NCBI GenBank assembly: GCA_003327425.1
Contig: QOQW01000001.1
Location: 186,001-250,000, forward strand
Reading direction: 5' to 3'
DNA length: 64,000 nucleotides
Origin: Candidatus Ozemibacter sibiricus
GTDB lineage: Bacteria > Muiribacteriota > Ozemobacteria > Ozemobacterales > Ozemobacteraceae
The position numbers and the translations under genes were made by a program. Positions 27,006 to 36,153 of the stretch are shown here, piece by piece (the stretch's first letter is position 1; each line of letters begins with the position of its first letter). A model generated the notes under the pieces. It did no database searches, was not told where the DNA came from, and worked only from the letters and a program-made list of their open reading frames with translations.

Positions 27006-29945
27006 TTATGGACCGTCGGAAAGCGAGGCAGGGCGAGAAGATGACTCTCGTTCGAGAATGACGATGGTGAAATCGTCGGGCAGGGGCTGTTCGGACAGGA
27101 CATGCGGATGGTGGTCGAGGATATCGTTCGCTGCCAATTCCAGAGGGAGGGGGGGCCGACTGGCCACGAAGTCCTGGAAGGCATCGAAATTGGTGCGTGG
27201 AGGCTGTTCGACGAGCGCTTCCACCGGGCCGTCTGTATAGAGGAAGATCCGTTCACCGGGCTCAAGTGTGGTGCGGCCGGGGGACAATAAGATTTTCAGG
27301 CGCAGCCCTAAAGGAGAGCCGCCGGCTTCGATCATCTGCATGCGGCCGTCCGAGGTGCGCTTGATTGGGAAAGGGTGGCCCCCATTCCAGAACTCGATCT
27401 GATGGGTCTGGGTATCGACCCACAGGACCGCGGCGGTCATTAGTCGTTTTCGGTTGAGACCGAGGAACAGCGTGCGATTGAGGGTTTCTAGCACCGCTTT
27501 TCCGCTTGGTTCGGGGAGGGCGATCGTCTGTAAAACCGCTGCTTTGGCCATGGCCATCACCAACGCGGCGGGAATGCCGTGGCCAGTCGCATCTCCTACG
27601 AGGACCATCAAGAATCGATCCTGGACGGTCAGATATTCGAAATAATCACCGCCTACGCCGGTGGCGGTGCGAGAGATACCATGGACCGCATATTCGCCCA
27701 ATCGCAAGATGCCGTGTGGAAACAACTGTTCCTGGACTTGCTGGCCGAGGCTGACCTCCTCCAGGCTTTCCGTCATGCGATTGAACGTCGCGGTCAGCAG
27801 ACCCAGCTCATTCTGCTCCAGGATCGGCACGCGATGACGGTAGTTCTTCTCGGTCAAGGCCTGGACCCCAATGGCCAGCAAGCTGACTGGTTCGAGTACT
27901 TTGCGTGCGATAAACCGGCTGACCGCCAAGGCCATCGTCAACAGTGCCAGGCTGGCGAGTCGGAAAAGGCGCGCGACACGGGCGATTTCGGCTTCGACTC
28001 CATGCAAGGGAACCACGGCCACCAGGAGGTAGTCCGAGGTCTGTTCTCCTGGTACCATGACTACCAGTCGTTTGGCTCCCTGCCAGAGGACCTGCTGCTG
28101 GACCATTCCGCCCGCTGAGAGGAAGACTGGATACAGGCGCCGAAGTTCCCTGGCCCACCGGAAACGGCCTGGGATGTCCCGGGCGGGGTCGAACTCATGT
28201 CGTTCCACAGAAATGCGACTCAAAGCCACTGGAACGATGCCGGGCAGGCGTCTCGACAAGGAGAGCAGGGCCTGGCGGTGGTAGACCCGCTGCAGATTCG
28301 GTCCATGCCATTGCAGGACGGCCAGATGGGTCGGGTGGCCGGTGCGGTCACGGACAGCGAAAATCCCTTGAACAGCGGCTTTCGTGCCAGCCTTGATGGT
28401 GCGGAGTTGACCGACGGTTTTGAGCGCTTCGGCATAGAATTCGGTCAGGTCGACGCCGGCCAGACCGGCCACCATCTGCCCTGCCGTGGTTTTGGTATCC
28501 TGACGAATATCGACTGGCTGATTCGTCTGCAGAGATCGCAGAATGGCCACATAAACCGGGATGAACAGTTTGAGGGCCTGACGATCCTTGAGGACCAACC
28601 CTTCTGGGACAGTGATGGTGCCCGCTTGATCGAATAGCACAATGGTACTGGTGAGATAGTGCCGGCCAAACCGACTCAAGCGGCGCACGACCGGTGCTGG
28701 CCACTCGGCCTGACGGGATGAGCTGATGAGGATCCGCTTCTGGATGGTGTTGCGCAACAAGCCGAGAACTCCCGGAAATTGCCGATCATAGGTGCGGAGC
28801 CCTTCGGCGACCTCGCTGCCCAGCTGGCGTTCCAGATTGGCTCGCAAGGCTTGCAGGTAATCCGTGGCGGCGATGGCCATGATCAAGAGGGGAATTCCCA
28901 CGATATAGACGAAGACCATGACGACCTGGAGCCGGAGCGAGAAGAACCGTCGGTGCTGATCGAAGGTCAGAGCGGCTGACCACCACGTCAGGAGGCCGAA
29001 TGCCATGGACAGGCCGAGCAGAACCCATGCCCGCTCCCTTTGCACATCGCTGGCATCGGGGATCGGAGTGGTGGCCAGCACACGGCCAGACTGTCCCCAC
29101 GGGCGTTGCATCCAGATGCGGTGATCTAAGGTCGCCTGCGAAAGGTGGCGACGATCGAGGTCACTGATGATGGTGTGGATCGTGTCCATTTCGGCAAGGG
29201 GTGGGAGCACCTGATACGAAGCCAGTTGAGGATCGAGGTGATACAAGGCGAGTTGCAGAGAGCGGTGGCGCCGGTTGTACCGGAGAATCTGATCTCGCAA
29301 TCCGAGATAGTACCATTCAGGGCGTTCATGAGTGAAGATGAAGAACATGCCGTGGGCACATGGCTCGGAAAACCAGATGCGGGCGCGTTGGAAATGGAAA
29401 TTAGCTAACCGGAAGGAACCCGGCTCGACGTCTTTGGCATGGAGCAACGGGCCGAAATAGGCCTGGAACATCTTCCAGGAAATGGATAGCGATCGCATAT
29501 CGCCCCGGCGCGACTCACGGTAGGCATCCCAGAATTTTCGCAGCAAAGCGCGCGGAGGTGCAGTGTCGCTGAGGGTGGCCATGCATTGCCCATGGCCATC
29601 GAGAAAGACGAATTCAAGATACGGAGAAAAGCGGCGCTTGAGTCTTTTCACCATCCGGTGGAAGCGTGCCTGTTCTGTCGCCGACGCTCCGAGATGGCGC
29701 CAAACATCTTGCACGTTTTTCAGCACGAGTTCGAGATAGGCATCTGTGCTCGGCCATTGGGTGACTTGGCCCAAGGCTTGCTCGAGAGCCTGTCTGGCTT
29801 GCGCATGTCGAGCCTGCAGACGAATATCCCAGTGCTGGCCTGCCCAGTAAGCCAGCAGCCAGGCGGGAAGGGCGAAGAAGACCAGCGAACTCCCCATCCA
29901 GGCCAGGCGAGACGGCCTGCTCATCGTGGAAGATTCAGTGGTCAT
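27006..29945 (-). CDS. Membrane-bound SpoIIE/RsbU-type serine phosphatase
   Basis: 979 residues. An N-terminal helix (about 17-36) and a large extracytoplasmic region are followed by two further helices (about 320-375), a second sensor-like region, a last helix (SLALLTMALAVSRFIARKV), a HAMP domain and a PP2C-like SpoIIE domain. Metal-binding motifs are complete: GVGGDYFEY, VGDATGHGIPAAL, LYTDGPVEA and PDDFTI. Such enzymes dephosphorylate STAS anti-sigma antagonists in partner-switching pathways. A STAS gene diverges from it 242 bases away, so they are likely partners. No RsbW-type kinase is in the window. It converges on the NtrC-type gene. Confidence 0.92.
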   Translation of the reverse strand: MTTESSTMSRPSRLAWMGSSLVFFALPAWLLAYWAGQHWDIRLQARHAQARQALEQALGQVTQWPSTDAYLELVLKNVQDVWRHLGASATEQARFHRMVKRLKRRFSPYLEFVFLDGHGQCMATLSDTAPPRALLRKFWDAYRESRRGDMRSLSISWKMFQAYFGPLLHAKDVEPGSFRLANFHFQRARIWFSEPCAHGMFFIFTHERPEWYYLGLRDQILRYNRRHRSLQLALYHLDPQLASYQVLPPLAEMDTIHTIISDLDRRHLSQATLDHRIWMQRPWGQSGRVLATTPIPDASDVQRERAWVLLGLSMAFGLLTWWSAALTFDQHRRFFSLRLQVVMVFVYIVGIPLLIMAIAATDYLQALRANLERQLGSEVAEGLRTYDRQFPGVLGLLRNTIQKRILISSSRQAEWPAPVVRRLSRFGRHYLTSTIVLFDQAGTITVPEGLVLKDRQALKLFIPVYVAILRSLQTNQPVDIRQDTKTTAGQMVAGLAGVDLTEFYAEALKTVGQLRTIKAGTKAAVQGIFAVRDRTGHPTHLAVLQWHGPNLQRVYHRQALLSLSRRLPGIVPVALSRISVERHEFDPARDIPGRFRWARELRRLYPVFLSAGGMVQQQVLWQGAKRLVVMVPGEQTSDYLLVAVVPLHGVEAEIARVARLFRLASLALLTMALAVSRFIARKVLEPVSLLAIGVQALTEKNYRHRVPILEQNELGLLTATFNRMTESLEEVSLGQQVQEQLFPHGILRLGEYAVHGISRTATGVGGDYFEYLTVQDRFLMVLVGDATGHGIPAALVMAMAKAAVLQTIALPEPSGKAVLETLNRTLFLGLNRKRLMTAAVLWVDTQTHQIEFWNGGHPFPIKRTSDGRMQMIEAGGSPLGLRLKILLSPGRTTLEPGERIFLYTDGPVEALVEQPPRTNFDAFQDFVASRPPLPLELAANDILDHHPHVLSEQPLPDDFTIVILERESSSRPASLSDGP

Positions 29946-30115
29946 GCGATGGGCTTGGCGGCAGAATTCCCTCAGGGGATCAGGAACCGAGGCGGAGCGA
30001 AGGTGAGAGGGCAGGGAACGCTGGGAATCGGCCGTTCTTCCTTCATCCCGCCAAAGTCCTTGCGGGGGTGGAATTTCTGGCGAGAAAGAGGAGGCTTTTC
30101 GCGGGAGAGGAAATC

Positions 30116-30124
30116 TGCTAGAGT
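30116..30124 (+). promoter_or_regulatory. Extended -10-like element before the STAS gene
   Basis: TGCTAGAGT sits 63 bases before the STAS start. The same nine bases occur upstream of the YvyF-like gene, the GrpE-like gene and, on the minus strand, the secreted-protein gene. It fits TGN-TAGAGT as an extended -10, but there is no good -35 here. Confidence 0.4.
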
Positions 30125-30187
30125 GAACCGGGCGTTGCTTTCCGGAGTCCGGAGCCCGATCTTGATCACAGGAGGAGCAGCCGGTTC

Positions 30188-30547
30188 ATGGGCGAGCCAA
30201 CTTTTTCGCTGCAGGTAGGCAGTTCCGCCAATGGGGTGCCGGTCCTGACGTTTCACGGATACTATTCGCAACAGGGTGGAGAAGCGGTTGAGGCTCAGGT
30301 CGCGGCAGCGCTGGACCGCGGGCAGAAGAATGTCATTCTCGATTTGACCAAATGCACCATCATCAACAGCCCAGGGATCGCCAAATTGATGGATGTGGTC
30401 ATGAAGGTCGTCGACGACTTCCGTGGCAAGCTGGTCTTGGTGGGTCTGGATAATTCGAAAAAGCAATTCCTGACGATGACCGGCGTCCTGCCGCTGGCGA
30501 CCGCGGTCAGCACGCTGGCGGAGGCCGAGCGGGCCATGTCGGGGTGA
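30188..30547 (+). CDS. STAS-domain anti-sigma factor antagonist
   Basis: 119 residues, a single STAS domain. ATG 30188 follows AGGAGG at a somewhat long spacing. The pattern NVILDLTKCTIINSPGIAKL aligns with the SpoIIAA/RsbV core, and the Ser of NSPG sits where the phosphorylated Ser of DSSG lies in SpoIIAA, so phosphorylation control is plausible. It would bind an anti-sigma kinase when unphosphorylated. The divergently encoded SpoIIE-type phosphatase is the natural activating partner. Convergent with the pseudopilin cassette. Confidence 0.88.
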   Translation: MGEPTFSLQVGSSANGVPVLTFHGYYSQQGGEAVEAQVAAALDRGQKNVILDLTKCTIINSPGIAKLMDVVMKVVDDFRGKLVLVGLDNSKKQFLTMTGVLPLATAVSTLAEAERAMSG

Positions 30548-30657
30548 GGTGCGTCGCTCCTTCGCCGGCTTGATGGTTGGGAGCGGGTCTCGGCGTGGCT
30601 TGGTGGGGGGGGCGACCTGGTGCCTGGCCGGCCGGGTCAGCGGGGGGCTTGGCGAAG

Positions 30658-31419
30658 TCATGGTGTCCGGATCACGGTGTGCCAGTTGCGGTTGACGCAT
30701 TCCTGATTCCACATCGCCTGGAAGAATTCCGAGCTGACCACATCGAAAAAATCAGCCAGCAGAACCCCTTTGGTACGATCGGTGGTGACCAGGGCGGGGC
30801 GAGAGGGGGCTGCCTGGGCTTGCGGGGTTGATCTGATTTCTCCCAGTTGCAGAGTCACCTGGAAGACCCACTGGGCATCGCCGGCCGGGGTCTTGATCTC
30901 GGTGGGAACGATTAGCAACTGATTCAACCGTTGGGTCAACACGCTGCGACGATCAGGGCCGCCGAGGAGGGGATTGGCCTTCTCTTCGCGGATCAAGCGG
31001 AACAAAGGTCCGGGGCCTCGTTCGATGCGGTAGGTGATCCGATTCGCCAGCCGGGGAGCCACACCGGTAGTGACCTGGGCTGAGATGACCTGTTCGACAT
31101 CGGCATGGAGAGGGAACGCGAAGAATTCATAGCTCGTCCCCTCGAGATTTCCTGTCGCAGGCCGCTGTATGCGTAAAAAATCGAGCAGCGTATAGCGCCG
31201 AGACGGATCGAGTTCGAGGCAGGATGACTTCAAATCGGCATGGATCTGACGGATGACGCGGCGTGCTTCCAGGACGAGATCGATTTGATGCATTCCCTGA
31301 ACGGAGGTGTTGACGCCCGTCGAGAGCAGACGATAGGCCGGAATCAGGATCAAACTGGCGAGGAGAGCTACGGTGACGACCTCGGCGAGAGTGAACCCGC
31401 CCTCGACCTGGTTCCTCAT
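30658..31419 (-). CDS. GspJ-like minor pseudopilin
   Basis: 253 residues. A type III signal peptide (MRNQVEGG, then FTLAEVVTVALLASLILIP) has the prepilin peptidase site Gly-Phe and Glu at +5. The length and the soluble part after the helix fit GspJ, the minor pseudopilin in the I-J-K tip of type II secretion or its type IV pilus counterpart. Its start overlaps the GspI-like stop by four bases (ATGA). The C-terminus lies 110 bases from the convergent STAS gene. Assignment to J rather than another minor pilin rests on gene order and size. Confidence 0.75.
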   Translation of the reverse strand: MRNQVEGGFTLAEVVTVALLASLILIPAYRLLSTGVNTSVQGMHQIDLVLEARRVIRQIHADLKSSCLELDPSRRYTLLDFLRIQRPATGNLEGTSYEFFAFPLHADVEQVISAQVTTGVAPRLANRITYRIERGPGPLFRLIREEKANPLLGGPDRRSVLTQRLNQLLIVPTEIKTPAGDAQWVFQVTLQLGEIRSTPQAQAAPSRPALVTTDRTKGVLLADFFDVVSSEFFQAMWNQECVNRNWHTVIRTP

Positions 31420-31874
31420 CGTGGACGCTCCACGATCAAGCCTTCCATGACCACGTCATTGCGTAGGAGAAAAGTACGGGCGCGGCTCTGGGCGTGCGGT
31501 ACGACGCGGACTCGCACTTTCACGGCTCGCAGGCCGTTGACGATCATTGGTGTGAGGGTGATTTCGCGTTGAAACTGAGCGCACTCGCTAGGGTGCTGGA
31601 TGCCACCGAATGGTGGATCGACGATGCCGGCCAGCCTCCCGATCGGGAACTGTTCGAGTTGCGGGCGGGCATCGCTGGTCAGCCACTCATAGCCGAAGGC
31701 GCGGAAGACTTCGATGGGTTCGAGGGCCAGCTGCACGGCTTGCATTTTGAGATAGGCATCCATGGAACTGCGATTGGAGGCCGAATTCAGCCAGATCAGC
31801 CCCAGCAGAGCGCACGAAAGGAAGAAGGCGGCGATCACCAGTTCGATCAGCGAAAAACCCTGAGAGATGCGCAT
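31416..31874 (-). CDS. GspI-like minor pseudopilin
   Basis: 152 residues. The N-terminus MRISQG-FSLIELVIAAFF is a textbook prepilin peptidase site with Glu at +5, followed by a hydrophobic helix and a small soluble domain. Size fits GspI/PilV-type minor pilins. The start shares one base with the stop of the GspK-like gene (TGATG) and its end overlaps the GspJ-like start, so the three are translationally linked. It probably forms the pilus or pseudopilus tip with its neighbours. Confidence 0.75.
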   Translation of the reverse strand: MRISQGFSLIELVIAAFFLSCALLGLIWLNSASNRSSMDAYLKMQAVQLALEPIEVFRAFGYEWLTSDARPQLEQFPIGRLAGIVDPPFGGIQHPSECAQFQREITLTPMIVNGLRAVKVRVRVVPHAQSRARTFLLRNDVVMEGLIVERPR

Positions 31875-33994
31875 CAGGTGTTGCCACCTTCGATTTCGGT
31901 CAGACGCTGGAACGTCACCCAGCGCGAAATATTGATCTGGTACACGTGGTCCGTAGGTTGCTTCAAGAAGGGATCATACGCGATGCGATGTGGGCCGGGG
32001 GGCCACATTTGCGTGTCCAACCGGTCGACGAACATGCCGCCATGCAGGTTGAGGGTTCGGGAGGGGCGAACGGAGCCGTACCCATGGTCGCCCGAGGCGA
32101 TTAGAAAGGCGTCGATCGCCTGGTCGGTCGCGACCTGGATGGCCCCTTTGCGGGTGAACAGGACGCACAACGACTCCGGGGTCGCTTTGCGCAGAGGACC
32201 GACGATGCGGAATTGATCGGCGATCAAAACGCCCTGCCCGTGGATGGTCCATGGTTGGCCGCTGGGCTCGCCAAGCTCGAGCGGGCCGGCCACATGTGCG
32301 ATGCCGCGCAGATGCAATCGCTTATGGATGGGATCGAACACGCCGATGTGGGTCAGGCGATGGGGCGAGACCCGTTGCCGGAACCAGAAGTTGAAATGGC
32401 TATACGGCCGCAGTCCTTCGGGGCCGCTCGTATCGGCCCGAATCGTCTGGCCTTTCGAATTGAACAAGCGTGGGAGAGGGAAATGGGCGTTGGCGGGCGG
32501 CGCGCCCAGATCGCCCTGCGAGCCCCCATAGGTGAAGTCGCTGATGAATCGGGAAAACAACGGAAGATGGCCGCTATATTTCGCATTGATGAGGGGCAGG
32601 TTTTGGAGAAAATCTCGTTGAATGGGGTCGGCTGGCGGCGGGCCTCGCCATTCGAGACATAGGGAACGCTTTTCCAGCGCTTTGAGCTTCTCGGCTTCCT
32701 GGGGGTCAATGGGAACGGTGACACTATAGCTCTTTCCCTTTTTTTTGCCGGAGACATGAATCTTGGCTTCCGTTAAATCGAGTATGAAAGTGACTAGATA
32801 CCAGAACCGTTTGCGGATGGCGCCTTCGCAGATTGATTCGACAAAGGCGGGTTCACCGGCGCGAACGGGCTGACCGCTGACCAGTTCGAGTCCGGGAGCG
32901 AGGTTGGCCTCGGCACCGCTTTGCAAAGCGGCCAGGGAATCTCGTAGTTCTAGCTGGCGAGGGGTGAACCGAGCGCTGACCATGGGAAGGGTTTGAATCG
33001 AGAAATGCCCTTTGGCTCCAGACATGCTGACCGTTCGTACGCTTCCTTCCTGGGCTTTGACTTCTTGTTCGACCAGAGTGGGGAGGAAAGGCAAGAGCTG
33101 GAAGACGTCGGCTTGTTGGATGGTGAACGTCGCCAGGTTGGAGGGGACGGGGATGACCTGGTTGGCGAACTTTTCGGAAAGATTCAAGAAGACGCTGGTT
33201 CCTGGGCTAGTGCCATCCGCGTGTCCGAAAAAGATCTTGCCCCGTCGGGCGGGCGGCAGTTGATCCTGATCGATCATCACGATGACCTGCTGGTGATTGA
33301 GGCTTTGCCCGCCGCCGTCGCGAAATTCCTGCAGCCCGTGGCGGACGAACAGCACGTAATCGAGGGGAAAGCACTGAGAATACCCATTTCGCTGGCTGGC
33401 ATTGTCTCGCGGAGAAACCATCGGAACAATCGTGAAATCATGATGGCGAATCAAACGACAGGTGGCCAGCGGTGGTTGGCTGCCCAGCAGGCTGCTCCGT
33501 CGCAGTACGACGTCCACCTCGAGAGCGATGGTCCCCTGGCCTTCCTGGGTGCGTCCGGTGCCATCATCATACCTGTTGCCCCGACTGTCCTGCTGGCGGA
33601 AGTCGATCACCCTGGCGGTGCCTCGTAGCTCCAGAGAAACGCCGGCGGGAACCATTGAACTGCTGAAGGAATGGCTCAGCGGGAACGTCAGAGACAGCGG
33701 GGCCTGGCGGTTGGCGATCAGCCACTGGCCAGGGGGCGAGCAGACATCGGCGGTGGTGGCATGCAGCCAGGCGAAGGCTTCATCCATGGCGGCTTCGGCG
33801 ATCTGGCGGGCGATGTCGTTCTCTTCCAGCCGATAGGCGGTCTGCTGCTGATGGCGGGTCAGCCGGTGGAACTGAGCGGTGAAGATGGTCAGTACTACCA
33901 CTACGAACACCACGGCGTAGAACACAAAACCCTGGCGATCGGTCCAAGGCCCCCTCGAGCGGGAGGCGCCAAGCGTCTGGAGCGGTCGCATCAT
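31874..33994 (-). CDS. GspK/PilX-like large minor pseudopilin
   Basis: 706 residues, more than twice the usual size of GspK. The N-terminus has DRQG-FVFYAVVFVVVVLTIF, a prepilin-type site without Glu at +5, as is normal for GspK, which caps the pseudopilus. The conserved amphipathic stretch EENDIARQIAEAAMDEAFAWL follows. The remaining 600 residues are mostly beta-rich and unrecognised, and may be a surface-exposed or effector module. The start overlaps the upstream lipoprotein stop by four bases. The K identity is inferred from the signal peptide and its place next to I- and J-like genes. Confidence 0.7.
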   Translation of the reverse strand: MMRPLQTLGASRSRGPWTDRQGFVFYAVVFVVVVLTIFTAQFHRLTRHQQQTAYRLEENDIARQIAEAAMDEAFAWLHATTADVCSPPGQWLIANRQAPLSLTFPLSHSFSSSMVPAGVSLELRGTARVIDFRQQDSRGNRYDDGTGRTQEGQGTIALEVDVVLRRSSLLGSQPPLATCRLIRHHDFTIVPMVSPRDNASQRNGYSQCFPLDYVLFVRHGLQEFRDGGGQSLNHQQVIVMIDQDQLPPARRGKIFFGHADGTSPGTSVFLNLSEKFANQVIPVPSNLATFTIQQADVFQLLPFLPTLVEQEVKAQEGSVRTVSMSGAKGHFSIQTLPMVSARFTPRQLELRDSLAALQSGAEANLAPGLELVSGQPVRAGEPAFVESICEGAIRKRFWYLVTFILDLTEAKIHVSGKKKGKSYSVTVPIDPQEAEKLKALEKRSLCLEWRGPPPADPIQRDFLQNLPLINAKYSGHLPLFSRFISDFTYGGSQGDLGAPPANAHFPLPRLFNSKGQTIRADTSGPEGLRPYSHFNFWFRQRVSPHRLTHIGVFDPIHKRLHLRGIAHVAGPLELGEPSGQPWTIHGQGVLIADQFRIVGPLRKATPESLCVLFTRKGAIQVATDQAIDAFLIASGDHGYGSVRPSRTLNLHGGMFVDRLDTQMWPPGPHRIAYDPFLKQPTDHVYQINISRWVTFQRLTEIEGGNT

Positions 33995-34659
33995 TCCCCG
34001 CCGATGAGATGCAGAAGCGCCTCCCAGGCCCAGGCAGGTCGACCCTTGATGACCACCGGATTGGCGCCGTAGTTCGGGGCGGTGGTGACGGTATTGGCCC
34101 AGGGTCCCAGAATGAGGATGGTTGGCGAGCGGTCGGCTGGAATGGCGTTGCCCCAGTAATGGCCGTTGGCTTCATGTCCTTCGCCGGCATACGTCCCGAT
34201 GCGGAAGGAATAGCCTCGACGGCCGCCTTCGCCAAAGCGGTCCTGGAGTTCCTTCTGCAGGATCTCTGCTTGCTCGAAGCATCGATTGTTCCCTAAGGCA
34301 TTATTGAAAACCCCTTTGACCACCCCCTGACCAGGAAGGCGCTTGCCCTCTCGGACCAGGCGATCGATCACCTCTTGCATCGCGTTCTTGATGTCCTGCG
34401 CCAGGGGTGGTGGCAGAGCGGGTTGGCCAGCCCGCGGAGGAGTCGAGGCCAGACGGTCGGCTACGGGCTTGGGGGGGGAGGTCGAGCCTCCTTGCAAGAT
34501 GCCCAGCCGGCCCACCATCTGTCCGGTGGCTTTCATCACCTCGACTGCCTTCATGCCGGGCTCGCCACAGCCCGTGGCCAGGCAGGCTCCTACCAATAGA
34601 ATCAATGTCGACTTCCAGCGGCCAGGATCGGGATCGAGCCGTAAAATGGAGTATACCAT
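33991..34659 (-). CDS. Lipoprotein with possible Cys-His hydrolase-like domain
   Basis: 222 residues from ATG 34659; the track starts at 34692. The signal peptide ends in ACLATGC, a good lipobox. The C-terminal domain has NRCFEQAEILQKELQDRFG, then GHYWGNAI and TILILGPWANTV. A Cys on a helix followed by a His before a beta strand and a final Gly-Pro-Trp resembles papain- or transglutaminase-like folds, where the last motif is usually DPW. This is a weak call. GGAGG lies 21 bases from this ATG but only a few bases from an out-of-frame ATGA overlapping the FecR stop, so the start needs care. Confidence 0.6.
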   Translation of the reverse strand: MVYSILRLDPDPGRWKSTLILLVGACLATGCGEPGMKAVEVMKATGQMVGRLGILQGGSTSPPKPVADRLASTPPRAGQPALPPPLAQDIKNAMQEVIDRLVREGKRLPGQGVVKGVFNNALGNNRCFEQAEILQKELQDRFGEGGRRGYSFRIGTYAGEGHEANGHYWGNAIPADRSPTILILGPWANTVTTAPNYGANPVVIKGRPAWAWEALLHLIGGE

Positions 34660-34669
34660 GCTTGTCGGT

Positions 34670-35536
34670 TCATGGGGAGCCTCCTTCGACATCTTGATCC
34701 AGGGCAGGAGCGTAGGCGCCTGAGGCTGGCGGGGCCTCGATATCGGCTCTGATCACCGCCGCCTCTTGGGCGGTCAGGCGGGCGGCATGAGGGGCGGAGA
34801 GTGACAGAGGCGAACCTCGCGCGGGGAACAGGAGGACGGTTCCGCGGCTGACCTGGATGTGGGTGTGGTCCCGTCGGATGTTGACCATGAACTCGGTCCC
34901 TGTCACCTGGACTTCTCCGTGTGGTGTGCCGACGTGATATGGAATGCCAGGGCGAGGAATGATCACCCGAACTTGCCCTTCGTGCACCATGCATCGGTGG
35001 GCTTCTAGGGACAAACGATTGGCTTGCCAGGCCTGGATGGTCACCCCATTGGCGTAGGTGGCCTGTCCGGTGACCGGCGAAGAAGCGATCTGGCCGAAGG
35101 GAAGCCAGACGGCTTGGCGGCCGGGTTCGGCCCACAGCAGCCCGGAGGAGGGCTGAGGTGAGCCATGCTGCGCGAATCTCTCGAGCTGAGTGCCAACAAT
35201 GGCCAGGGCCAGGAAACCGAGGACGGCTCCTGTCGTGGCCAGCCACAGGCGGGAAGGCCAGGAAGAGGGGAGCCACTCACGGAACCTGGCCAGGGAAAAC
35301 CATGGCGTCGCAGGAGGAACTGTTGACGAGCCCAGAAAAGGACGGGCGGCCCGGACGATCCTCTGGACGAGAGCGGGATCCCCGGGCGGAAGCACGGTGC
35401 GACGGGTCTGCAGCTCCCGCCAACGGGTGAGCAAAGTCTGACAGGACACGCATGCTTGCGCATGCGCCTGCAAGTTTGCGGGAATAGAATGGTTTCCGCT
35501 CAGGTACTCGATGAGTCGCTGGCAATCCGAAGTCAT
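34670..35536 (-). CDS. FecR-family anti-sigma factor with zinc-finger N-terminus
   Basis: 288 residues. The N-terminal region has HAQACVSCQ, an HX3CX2C anti-sigma zinc finger like that of ZAS-domain proteins. A single membrane helix lies at about 97-118 (LWLATTGAVLGFLALAIVG). Outside it, a FecR domain contains YHVGTPHGEVQVTGTEFMV and VSRGTVLLFP. It should hold the neighbouring ECF sigma factor at the membrane and release it on an external signal. Its start overlaps the sigma factor stop by four bases (ATGA). No TonB-dependent receptor is nearby, so the signal path differs from the FecIRA model. Confidence 0.88.
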   Translation of the reverse strand: MTSDCQRLIEYLSGNHSIPANLQAHAQACVSCQTLLTRWRELQTRRTVLPPGDPALVQRIVRAARPFLGSSTVPPATPWFSLARFREWLPSSWPSRLWLATTGAVLGFLALAIVGTQLERFAQHGSPQPSSGLLWAEPGRQAVWLPFGQIASSPVTGQATYANGVTIQAWQANRLSLEAHRCMVHEGQVRVIIPRPGIPYHVGTPHGEVQVTGTEFMVNIRRDHTHIQVSRGTVLLFPARGSPLSLSAPHAARLTAQEAAVIRADIEAPPASGAYAPALDQDVEGGSP

Positions 35537-36126
35537 GCGTTATCACTCTCCGCGGCAACCAGGCGGTTGCGCAATCGATGCAGCAGACGATGGAATCGGA
35601 CCCGCACCGTTCCTTCGCGTTCCTCCAGGTGTTCGGCAATTTCCTGGAACGACCATTCCTGGAAGATGCGGAGTTCGAGCAACAGTCGATCGGCGGGGGC
35701 CAGCGAGGCGATGAACCCATCGATGTCGCTTCCGCCAACCTTGGTGGTGGTCGGGAGAACTGGGTCCCGATCGAGTTCCTGCCACAGGTTCTGCTCCCGT
35801 TTCTGCTGGCGGATTCGGTCGACGAGGATGCCGCGAGCGATGGTCACCACCCATCCCGAGAAGCGTCCTTGCTCAGAATAGCGGGGCAAGTGTTCGAGGA
35901 TGCGCAGGAATGTTTCTTGGGCGAGATCTTCGGCGTCTGGGAGAGGGATCCCCCTCGCTCGCAGATAGCCCATGATGAGAGGAAGATACCGCTCGACCAG
36001 ACGGGCAAAGGCCTGTTCGGCGTTGCGACCATGTCGAATAGCAGCGACCAGGTCACGGTCGCTCAGCGTTGAAGACGGATCGGTCAGGGCTGCTACCTCC
36101 GTACTTTGAGAAAGGAAGCCTCTCAC
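35533..36126 (-). CDS. ECF-type RNA polymerase sigma factor
   Basis: 197 residues. Region 2 is clear (DAEDLAQETFLRILEHLPRY, then GRFSGWVVTIARGILVDRIR), and region 4 has the helix-turn-helix WSFQEIAEHLEEREGTVRVRFHRLLHRL. It would direct transcription of envelope-related genes, probably its own cluster. It is followed with a 4-base overlap by the FecR-type gene and preceded 27 bases upstream by a lipoprotein gene on the same strand. I could not define the target promoter: an AAC-type -35 was not evident upstream of the cluster. Confidence 0.93.
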   Translation of the reverse strand: MRGFLSQSTEVAALTDPSSTLSDRDLVAAIRHGRNAEQAFARLVERYLPLIMGYLRARGIPLPDAEDLAQETFLRILEHLPRYSEQGRFSGWVVTIARGILVDRIRQQKREQNLWQELDRDPVLPTTTKVGGSDIDGFIASLAPADRLLLELRIFQEWSFQEIAEHLEEREGTVRVRFHRLLHRLRNRLVAAESDNA

Positions 36127-36153
36127 CAGCGGGGTAGCCTGCCCCGACCACCT

